The notes below the pieces were generated by a model. That model did no database searches. It had not been told where the DNA came from and saw nothing but the letters and a program-made list of their open reading frames with translations. From Serilophus lunatus (lineage: Eukaryota; Chordata; Aves; Passeriformes; Eurylaimidae), in NCBI GenBank assembly GCA_013399895.1, contig VXBA01004881.1, forward strand, positions 1 through 64,000: a stretch of 64,000 bases of DNA. The letters run 5' to 3'. Positions 36,301-48,300 of this stretch are shown piece by piece (position 1 is the first letter of the stretch; every line of letters starts with the position of its first letter). The position numbers and the translations under genes were made by a program.

Positions 36301-39300
36301 GCCAACAACTTCAAAGAACACAGAAATATAGGCAAGTATTCTCAAATTGCCTTCTTGTTTATGAAAAAACAGAGTCCACTCTGTCAGAACTAGCATACAA
36401 CAAAATAACTCTAAAATATGAAATAAATCTAAATCACACATACCAAGCTCCAGAGAAGGAGCATAGGGTATATATGCCCAAAAATATTTCCTAATTTTCC
36501 GGGCTATTTTAAATAAAAATGTAGGACTTCCTACTCTCAAAACACATACCAAACAGTTACACAGTCAAAAAAACACCCCAAAATTATCATTCTCTCTGTG
36601 GCCTAAAAAGGGAGAAGCCACTCTTAGGAAAATTCAGACCAGGTACAGTCTGGACTGCCCATTAGATACCTTTCACATTCTTAACTCAAGTCTACAATAA
36701 CTAAGCACCATAGGTGCACACATGCATCTAATTTTGGGAGTCTATTTTGTCATACTGTTCTCTGCTTCCCAGTCACTCCACTTTTCTCCTGAAATCATGA
36801 CATAAGCTTTGGAAAGCATCAAGCTGAAGACTCAACACTAAATTTCAGAATGAAGAGCAAGCTTTTCCTTCCTTAATATAGTGATACGCACATTAAGTTG
36901 GTTTTACCAACATCTTAAATTATTAAAACCATATTAATGGCATCACGTTAACACTTTTTCAAATTATCAGGTCACAAAATATAAATCTTTCACAATTTAT
37001 AGTTCCTATGAACATCATCATTGGAGACAATGCCTATATATACATTAAGTTAGACTTTCAACAGCCAGGTAATGTTAAAGTAATTCCTTGGTAGAAAATT
37101 AAAAAATACAGGTCAAATGTAATAAATTCCAGATTATCATGTGCAGTTTGGTGTGTAAATACAGAAGAATATTTTTTACAATTTTATAGAAGTTCCTCTT
37201 CTATGTTTCTGATGGAAATACTCAAGACAATATGCATACTTAAATTTTGAGCCTTCCCACAGAGACCCAAATTGCTAAAGCCTAATGCTTTAAAGTTCCA
37301 CTTTCTCTTGAGTCACATTAAATTCAATCTATAAAACCAAAACAAAGACATCTAAGAGTAAATCAATCTTACTGACATCTTCCTTAATAGCTGCTTACAG
37401 AAAAAGACACATTTAATATTTACTTAGGAACTAAACTTCTTTCTAACAAAAAAAATATATCTTTGCTAGCAAAAAAAACCCTAGGCAAAACATATTACAT
37501 TAGAAATTAATCTGCATGACTAATTTCTCTGAAAGATTCAATTTAGAGACAATTAACCACCAAGTTAAAAAATGCTTGAAAAAATGCAATTTTCACCAAA
37601 TTTTGGTTTTTTTCAAATAAAAATGCCGTAATTGTATCCTTTTTGGAGTAAAGCTAACTCAGCTTTAATTAATACTGGTTTATGTTTGGTATATACACAG
37701 GCTAAACAGGCTGTTCCATTTTGATCTCTCATGACTTAAATAATGATTTTCATCAAGAGTGACTAGCAAATAAAATAGTAGCAGCTGGTACATCACAGGA
37801 AATGGAAGTCCAGAAAATCCTTTCCCTTTACCACCACCCATCAAACCTGAGTACTTACAAGGACAAATTCCCTTGTAGCAGTGTCATGGAGGTGAAGATC
37901 AGACACCTCTATTTCAGAAGCTGCCAGCCACTGGAGCACTGCTCTGAGCTGAGGGTCCACTAGATTTCGTTCCAGATCGATATTCACTATCGATAGAGTC
38001 TTTCGGATCTGCTCCAAATCTAAAATTAAAAATAAAATAACTTCTGTAGCTTCAAATTGTTTCAGAAGAAACTCTGTAGTTCACTGTTTATAGGCTCTAT
38101 CTTAAAAAAACCTCAATTTAATACACACAGATAATATGAAAGGAAAAAATCATCCTGGTCTGAAGCGTTTCAGTACTTTCAAATAAGGAAGTACTGTTTA
38201 TCCCACTTACAAGTGTGTGCAAACATAGCTGAGTATTACAAGATATCTAAACTATAATGCATATTCCAAATGACAAGAAATTTAACATAGCCTTTCATAA
38301 AATGAACAGCAATGACTCTCACATGGTCCATCACTAACTTCCATTTCCAGCTGTTATTTTTGGCTGTGCCTTCATCTAATGATTTTAAAAAGTGTGTATT
38401 GCGGAATTCTTTCCTGTATCGGTTAGACTGTCACTGAGTTTTTTCAAAATGTATTGCTGGTTTTATTGAGACACATCCAATTTTTCAGCACTTCTTTTAC
38501 ATTCTAAGTTCCAAAAATTAACACAGTACGGGAAGAACAGCTGTGTTAGTAACACTTAAGAACTACAGTATTGTCATCTTCTGTTCCCACACCAAGCTTC
38601 TGTATCCAGCTACCACAGTGATCTTTTGTCACACTCAGAAACAACTAAGTGTGTACGTACTGCTCCTCAAGTTGTTCTTGAAGTCTCCACTTCTAGACCA
38701 CTGAACTCAACTCTTTAGAAAAATGGAATATATTTCCAACAAAAACATATGTTCGTGTTCAGCTTACCTCAGTCTCGCTATTCTCCCAATCAAGGTTAAG
38801 AAAATTGAGGTAAGGCAATCATTCCTAATCGGCAAAGTCAAGCAAGTTGAAACAGATTCTCTCAGAAAGTAACGGAGAGAAAACTAACTAGTGGAACTGT
38901 CAAACACAGGAGTGCTTTTAGTGGGTACCTGAGTATTTGTCTAGGAGCCCCAAAATCTATCTTCTTTATAGGGGAAAGAACCAATTATAAAAAAAATAAA
39001 TGTTTGACACTTAGTGGATGGAAAACATTGTGGTAACATATTGCTGGGAAATTTTGGTATGTTTTTCAGTTTTGTAAAAGAGATGTACATTTGGTAATAA
39101 CAAGACCTTGTTTGAAAGTCTTCTGTGAACAAGCACAGAAAAGCTTAGAAAAAGCCAGACACTTTCAGGTATGACATGAACAGAACTTCCAAACGTACAA
39201 GACCCGGTACAAAGGTTTCCTACTTAGCATGATATTTAAATGGTCCTACAATGACAGCAACAGAAAGAGCCTTTTCAAAACAATAGCGAGATGGTGAAGA

Positions 39301-42300
39301 AATTAAACTGAAAAAAATTTCACTACAAAATCCTTACTATAGTATAAAGGAATCTGTTGCACTACAGACAGTAGGTGACATCTAAACTGTGTAAACAAAA
39401 AATCCCAAGCTTTATTCTAATGGAGTAATTTGAATATTTGAAATGCTAGAACCTTTTAAAGTCAAGACCAAAAGAAAGTGATGTTTTATCAATATACAAA
39501 ATAAAACCCACAGAGCAGCAAATATTTAGTCACATCCGATCTAATGAAATTAAGAGATGTTGCTCATTTATATACATTTTTCTGGAAGCTTAAAAGGAGG
39601 GAAGAAAACCTAACAAAAAATAAAAACAACCAACCAAACAAAAAACCACACAAAACCCCACACCTTTCTGCTTACTATTCAAGACTATTTGAAGATGCGT
39701 AACATAGCTGAATATCCTCTGTAAGCAAGTAGCAGAGTTTTCTTGAAATGTTTATTTCATCTTCAGAAGACATCAAAGAAAAATTCTGCTATAAGTTGCT
39801 CTAACATCAGCTCATCTTAAAACCCCACTCATGCACTATGTATTCAGGCTGTTTTCACTGAACAACCTTTGGCAATCAGACTGGAACCAGAGTGCAGAGA
39901 TCTACAAACCACAAGGCTGTAACAAGACTCTGGACAGTATTTTATACTTCACTAGGAAGAAAGGGATTATAGCAAATGCATGGAATCCAAGTTTTTTCAT
40001 TGTTTCTCATGACTCTCTCACAAGGTTAATGTGTTCGGTTCGAGTAACTTCTTCGACATCTCCAACATAGCCATAGCATTGCAATGGCTCTTTATCAAGT
40101 ATTTAAAAAAAAGATTTTCTATGTACATAAATCTATGCTTTCAACAAGCTGATCTGAGTTCCCTACCTTTTGTTAAGCTGGTGTGAGCATCAGAGACTAA
40201 ATTTCCCAAAGACGGTAAATTTCAGAGCCTTAAGAGGCATTCTGACACTTGACTGACATCCATTAGGATAAAGAGGGAAAATAGAGTTGTTACCTTGTTT
40301 TGCAGACTACAAAAGCAAAGAATTAATAAAATAATTAATGCAGAGTGCACAGAACAAAACCAGCAGTACATGCTGGAAGTGACATTACCTTCTACAGCAT
40401 CCTTGGAATCTTCATCTTTATCTTCTGTTCCATCGCTGTATTTAAAAAGCAAAAAAGCAAATAAAAACATGAATACAATCCAATATATGCACAATAAATG
40501 TAGTAAATCCTAAGACTGTAATGCAGGTTAAAGGACAGGAAGATGATAAAAGAATTAAGGAGCGATCATGAAAAGAAAATTTGCTTCTCATACCACTTCA
40601 TGATGGAAACAGATTTATCATCAGCTTTGCACTTAGGAAAAGAAGTGAGAAGAGAGTAACAAAAGAAGGATGTTAAAAAGAAGGATTGTAACATGACAAT
40701 ATTTAAAAGTAAGAAGAAAACATTGATTTCAATAGTTTTGCATCATATGTGAAAAAGTTGAGCCATTTTTGTCACAGGTATGAATAGCTACAGGTTACTC
40801 AAAGCTGGAAGTCATGTTCTATAAAAATCAATTATTAAGCAATTTTTTAAGTTTCCACAAGCTAAAGGGGAAAACAAGCAAACAATCAAGCAGACAGAAA
40901 TCCTGTAGGAAGCAAGCTCTAGTTTGCATGAAAAAAGCAAATCTAAAGACTTGTAAAACTGCAGGCAAGAACATGCATTAAAGGGACCTTTCATTTTGCA
41001 AGCCGAACATTCATCAGTTTAGCACAGCAAAACTGAACCATTCAAGATGGATTAATTAATGAAAAATCTTATTTTGATTAAGTGACAAGAGTGTGAATAA
41101 TGTATCAGCATAAAAATGCACTGTAGTTTTATTTTGCAAAATGATGATTTCATGCATTATGAGGAACCCATCTGGTTTATATTTCTCAACTCAACCAACC
41201 TGTCTGATGTTGGAAAGGAAAAATTCTCCTCATACATATCCCCTTCTAAACCAAGACTGCTCCAGCTACTGCTGTTACCATTACTGCCAGGAGAAGAAGA
41301 GAACATAGCTGAACTAGAAAAGAACAATAGCTTAAACTAGAACCTTCATTTTCCTTACAACTGTTTAGTCAAGACATTGAATGCAAGAGCACTGAAAATT
41401 CCTAAACAGGTTTGCTGGAACAGAGTACAAACATGACTGGCAGTGCTACTCAGAGCAGCAATGTGCACAATAATGCAGAACTACTAAATTTCAGTACACA
41501 GGTGAAAATATTAATTTGTGCTCATTAATTTTCCAGATCAGTGCTAGCAGGAATTCTGTCCTCAGGTCCAAGCATATTGCTCGTTATTTATACAGGCTCA
41601 ACAATTTCAAAACGATTACTCATAGAAATACGGATTACAACTACAATGTTTGCTTAAGGACTAGCTAAGAATTGATAAAATTATGTATTTTGAAGACAAC
41701 TGCACAAACTAAATCCTTCCATCTCACTCCAAAAATCCAGTAATGATCTCCAGCAGCCTGATGAAAAGGAATTTGTAGGGTAAATAATTTTTTTTTCCAA
41801 TTCTGAATATTGTCCTGCAAGTTGAACTTTTAAAAATCAGGGGAGACAAGGGGGGTTATAAATCTATGAAAACAATACTAAAAAGATTACTCTACCCCAA
41901 GTTCATAAAAATACCACATTTATTCCATGACTACATTCAACCCAATGCAAAGAACTGAAAAAACTGAGCATGTCCCCACACTCGTTAATTTTAGTCATTA
42001 TAAATAGCTAAGTTTGTTAAGCCTGTGATTCTGTATAAGGCTGTAACTCACATGATTAAATCTCTGTTCCCCAACTTCACACCTCCCCCAGAGCACATCT
42101 AAAGCATTCCAAGAAAAGGACTACCAGATATTCAGCATTCTTTGAGAAAGCTAGACTGTCTGCTATAGAAGGTATGAGAAGTATGTAAGAAGTGAGTCCA
42201 GAGAACAATTGCTGCAGGTGATGCTTTCTTCACCTAAATTTTATGTGACTGTTGAAGCTCTTTTCCACTCATAACGCTCAGGCCAAACAGAAAAATACTG

Positions 42301-45300
42301 GAAAGAAACATTTTCAAGAGACAGACACTAATCTCTTGTTAAGAGTTTGCCAGTATCACCTATGAGTGTCCTTTGCTTTCCAGTATGTCTGCTTGGATTC
42401 TAATTTCAAAATTCTGTTTTAAGATGCCAAATTAACAGTCTTTAAAACAAAGTCCTGTAACCCCAGAACAAGTAGTAAACAAAGGCATTATAATTCTTCT
42501 GTAATGGTTCATGCAGCTCTTCGACATTAGCCGGCAGAAGAATAACAAGCAAGAGGCTTCTGCTCTGAATTATAGCCTAACTTGGATGCTCTGATGCATC
42601 CCCTGGAAAAGCCTATACTGTGCCTATGCTTACACTCATAAATTAAATATAGGAAAAGCTTAAGATTATTTTATTTCTAAATTTTGTTAGGCACAAAAAG
42701 CAGAAAATACAAGCACTCCCCTGTATAACTTTACCAAGTTCTTTAAAGAATGAATAAATTCCTTGCTTGCTTGTACGTGGCCTTTGCTTTACCTGTTAAA
42801 CTGTCTTTATCTCAACCCATGAATTTTCTCACTTTTACTCTTCCAATTCTCTGCCCCATCCCACTTTGGGAAGATGGCTGTGTGGGCATTAGTTGCCGGC
42901 TGGGGTTAAACCACAAACAAGAGTGTTATTCTTGAATCTTGTCTTGTTACAGGTCTTCCCCTTTTTTGCTCAGGGTAATAACCCCAGATTCTGTCACTTC
43001 CACCTGCTAAACCTCAGCAACACAAATGAACACACATGCTGTTACCAATCCACAGTTAGTTCTGTACAACCAGCTGATGAATTTGCATATGCCAGTTTCT
43101 CCTGCCAAGACCTCGCTATCTAAATTATGCCTCCCCTTCTAGGAGTAAGATGCTAATTTAGGTTATTCCTACTCTGATGAGCCACAGAACTTCTTATATA
43201 AATTATCTTCTTTCCATTTATATCTGTTTTGGGGATGATAAACAAATAACAAATACAACATAGGCACGACAGATCTAGCAATTTTTTTATATTTTTTCCC
43301 AGAATCAATTTACCTATATTTCATTCTCTGTTTGTAACTGCCAATATGCTGAATATTCTTCCTTACACTCCAAGTTTCATCATGTAAGTCTCATTTTCAC
43401 TCATTCAAGAGATTATGTTTTATTAAAGTAACTCTAAGTTAATGTATTCTTTTAAAGAATTACTAAGTTCTAAGAGTGATAAAATATAGTAGTGGTTGGC
43501 TTAAATTATTTACATGAAAAATATTGCAGAAAAACAATTAACTGAGAAGTTGCACTTTGGTGCTCATTTCTGTTAGTCTAGGTTTTCTCTTTAGTTAGCA
43601 CTTCCAGCATCTCTGAGATAAAAGACAGTATGGGAGATGTGCTTCCTTATGTAATATTCAAACTGGCTACTTGGTACCAACAAGTAACTTAGTAAAACTT
43701 AGTGCAACATCAGTCTTGTATCAATCATAAAACACTACAATTTCTCATATATTTCTTATATAGAAGCTCAGGCCACAACTCGCAATACAATTCTCCCTGG
43801 TAACAGGCAGACAGTGCAGATTTTAGAATTCCTATTCTAACATTTGTAGTTATCAGTCAGCCAGGGAATGAGAAGTTATTACCCTGAACAGGCAAGTTGC
43901 AACATTACACACCAGTGAGCCCGTGGTTAGCAGTATATAAATACTCCACCAGTATCAGTTAGAGCAGCTTATAAATACAGCTATTTTTGTCTTTTGGGGG
44001 ACTGGCAAAAGCTCCTCATGCAAATTAAGCTAGTATTACTTCTTTTTGACAATAAATTAATTTCTATAAAACATATTCTCAGTGATTAGTTTTCACAACT
44101 TACTAACAGTACTCACAAAGTTGTATTTTACATAGGGTGGTTGTTCTTAAAATGCTTACATCTTTTGCTAATACTTATATTTTATACGTACAGTTTTACT
44201 TGAAGTGATTCATGACAATGCACACTCCACATATTTTAGAGTATGAACATTCGTGGCCAATAACATTTTTTAAGAAAACAAAACCATAATATTGGAGCCA
44301 TTTTTAATAAAAAAGTCATTGTGTGTTGAAAATAAAACAACCTCTTCTCCACCAAAGTCCAGGAGAAAACCACTTGATGACAAGTTATTTGATGCCAAGA
44401 TAACTATTTAATTATATTGACATGTTTATAGTTACCTGTCACTGAGGTGAAGAAAACTGCTGCTCTCATCAGGATGTTCATCTTCAAAACTTAGATTGGA
44501 CCAACTCCCGGTGCTATCATCACCAATACTAAGACTCATCTGCTGGCTAACAATAGATTCAACAGAGTGAAATCCTTCTCTTCCAACAGAGCTAAACAAA
44601 AATTTAAGACAAGAACATCACTGCACTTCATGCTGATCTGTGTTAGCTATTTCAAAGCAATTTAACATTCACTTCAAAACCATTAAATTCCAAGGAAAAA
44701 GAAGGAGGGGAATCTAAATTTGTGGCCTATTCTCAACACAAGAAATACAACAACCAAATTAATCTGAAACATCAACAGCCTTAGGTCAAGGATTGCTATT
44801 TGGAATTCTTTCACTAGAAGTCTCATTTGGAAGATTATTTGCTGTAAAGCACAGAAGGCACTGTAGCCTTGCAGACTGGGCATCAAGGTACACTTTTCAA
44901 GTAGAAGACTTACGTTTCTGACCTTGTTTAACATAGGACAGTTTTGCTATTTTCCCCGGCCTGCTTTCATTCAGTACAAGCAACTAGCTGGTCTGTCATT
45001 GCAGTGCTTAAGTATTGGTGTCTAAAATGTTAGGATTCCATTTTTTTAAAATGATCTTTCTGTAGAAAAAGACCTGTCTTCCTCTGAAAGAAGTGTAGCA
45101 ATGCATGACTTGTACAGGATTTTTCTCTCAGCAGGTAAGTTTAATTTTGTTCTTCAAAAAACTTTCAAGCAAGCATAGTTCATAAAAGGTAGTCTTCAAA
45201 AAATTGATCTAAAGAAATCTGAACTCCTTACAAAAAAAACCATTACAAAATGAGAACATGCAGTTAAGAACTGGCTTCCATGGGCAAACAGTGATTATAT

Positions 45301-48300
45301 ATACGTGAAGTGGTAGGAAGTTAAAGAAAAATGACCATCCTACTACCACCACAGCAAGCAGTCACTAACATTGACTACTTAACAAGCCAACCTCATCACT
45401 GATAACCCTTTCCTCCAGTGAGCATGCATCTGTGCAAATATGCAGCTTGAACTGGAACCCATCAGGGTAATACAAAGGTAAATTTTTCCACGTTTTTATT
45501 TACAGTTATACCAGCAATAGCAGCAATTATCTTACACCACACAAGGCAGCTTCTCAAGAAACATGGATTACATACCATGCACTAGATGACAATGTAATTT
45601 AACAATTCTGTTGCAGTAAAACTCTAATATCATCTCCTTGTCAAAAATTTACTAATAAGCAATACTTCTTTGAATTCTTCATTTTGTTGTTGGGATAGAA
45701 CTTTTAAACTAATATCATCTTTGATACTGTAGGTATTCAAAAACATCCCCACATGACTACTTTCTTTCTTGTCACACATTGATTAAGGGTTTTACCTTGT
45801 TGTGCAAAGACTGACAATATACATCTCACAAGCACTTTTACGCTGTTAGTATGTATGTGTTTCATACCAAACCTTGAAAAATTTAGTTCAGTCCCACTGT
45901 GGCCTTTACCCACTGAACATACAGAAATCAATTGTATTGTTCATCATGATGCCCCTCCAAAAACCCAGGCAAAGAAACCATTATGAGGAATTCCCCTCAG
46001 GAAAAAAAAACAAACAAACAAAAAACAGTACAAATATAAATATTATTTCAAATTTAAAAATACAACATGGTAAGGATTGCCCTTGGACCTGAAGAGGAGA
46101 TTTCACTCTTGTCACTGCACAGTCCATTTTAAGAAACGGTTGTTTGCCACAAATTTACTGAAGCATATATTTCCTATTTCTAGGCCTATTAAAGGAACCA
46201 GTATGTTTTTCTTTGATAAATACACAGGTATTTCCAAGACAATTCTTTGTTCATTGTATTACTATTCTCTAAGCTAAAGTGTGGTTGAATAAGTTTTTTT
46301 CCTTAATGTAACCGGTTGGTTGGCTGGTTGGGGTTTTTCCCAACAATAAAAAAACTATCACAACATGGCCTTATCAAAATTAAGTCTTCATACCAAAAAA
46401 TGATGGCTCATTTGGCCAGCACCAGATGCTGAAGAGGAAATACAAGTAGAGAACAAACCTGGATTCTTTCACAGCTCACAGATCAACAACACCTGTTAAG
46501 GTTTTGTTTTGCTAATACTCTCTACCACAGGTAGCATTTCCAAGTTGAAATAGTAAGTTCCACTTATTAGTCGTCTACTGAAAGGTATGAGTGCTGATAT
46601 ACATAGAAACCTTGGTTGCAAGCTCACACAGAGGAAAAAAAAGCTTTTTTTTTCCTAGTTCTGAATAATTTAAATTATCACCAAAAGAATAAAAACAAAA
46701 CATTCAGAACATAAAGTGTGTCTTTCTAAGAAAATATACATTAAAACTCCTTCTGAGCACATATTTGTATTAATACTTTTTGTGGTACAAAATACAACAA
46801 ATGAGAGAAAATTATTATTACCTTATAGTAACTGCCTGCCCAATATTAGTCATAGCTGATGTCATTATTTCAGTAGTGAGGCTTTCAGCAAAACTGACTC
46901 CATCTTGTCCAATACCACTGTCAGCTGTCAGACTTGTGTAACTCAGCTCTCCTGCCTTCTCTATGGCCGCAGCAGTCCCCTTGTCAGAAAACACTGTCCT
47001 CTGTTCTACATCAACATGAATTTTGGGAATATCAAGCTGAAACACTCTTGAATTCTTACAGGCACCACCCAACCCAGAATAAAGCAAATGCCTCACTGGA
47101 ATGCAGCATTCTTGTGCAGGTAGATGATGAGACATACTTTCTGTACAGTAGCGATGTTCCTTCATACTGCAGCATCTACAGACAGTTCCAGAAAAAGGAG
47201 ACAGTTTCTCAGTGTACGAGAGCTTATCTCCATTTTTTCTGTTTTCAGCCACATGGAGAACAGCCGACTCCAAACTCATTTCTAGAGTATCATCTGCTAC
47301 TTTCCTGGCATATTGTTCTATAGCTTGAATTATGCCTTCAGCGTAGCCATTTTCATTTATACTACCTGTACTATGATACAGTTTATGATCTGGGGAGAAA
47401 GGAAGAAATGTCCTAGCAAGTCTTGTTTTAATGAGATCTCCCGTGACTTCATCAATTTCAGTCTTTTTATACAGACAGGAATCTGTTAGAGACTTTGGCA
47501 AACATGCTCCTGACATTTTCAGTTTCTTCCTGGCATCACAAGTGATACTGTGAGCAAGGGATTCTGAAAAATGTAACAACTCTGTACATTCCATTCTCTG
47601 TGTGCCAACACTCCTTTCGTACATTTGGCCTTCACAGCCATGAATGCTGCTTTTCACTTGCTGTATTGTGTCTTTACTCACTGCTTTGATCAGCTCCAGC
47701 TTACCATTTACCTGTGTATTTTGCCTGGGAAACATCTTCCTGTTGTATTGCAATTTGGTTTTTCTAGCGGCTTGCTGCAAGCCTGACTTGATAGACCTGT
47801 AAGCAAGTCTGCTAGCATACTGCTCCACTAACAGCTCAGCGCTACCACCTTCTCTTTTCAAAACTCGAATGACATGATCTGCATATTCGTCAGTCACACT
47901 TTCACAGCTCGGGTACTTGGAAGTCAAACCTGTCGTGCCTGAACCTTGTGGTAAAGGAAGCACAGATGAATCTCTCTCCCCCGGCCACTGGTCCCACATT
48001 GGACCACACCATTCTTTTGAACTACCATCTTTATCCCCTTTTCTCAGATAAAAGCAATCCACCTGACAGTTAACACGCTTCAACCTCAACAACTTACAAT
48101 GCCTTGATTTCACTACTTTCTTGGCCTCGTTGATGACTTTTCCTGCCATATTGCCTGCATAATTCCATAAAGAATTGCACGTCCCTTCCGGGATATTTAT
48201 AAATGCAGCATATCCACATATTTTCTTTTGCATGCCTAACTGAACTTGCTTGTCAGCTTCTCTTTCATTTGTTTTACCATCTAAATGGTAAGCAGCCATT

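Noticed and set aside
46934..47323. 129-codon plus-strand frame
   Set aside because: It lies wholly antisense to the conserved AKAP11 exon 6, and no family resemblance is visible.
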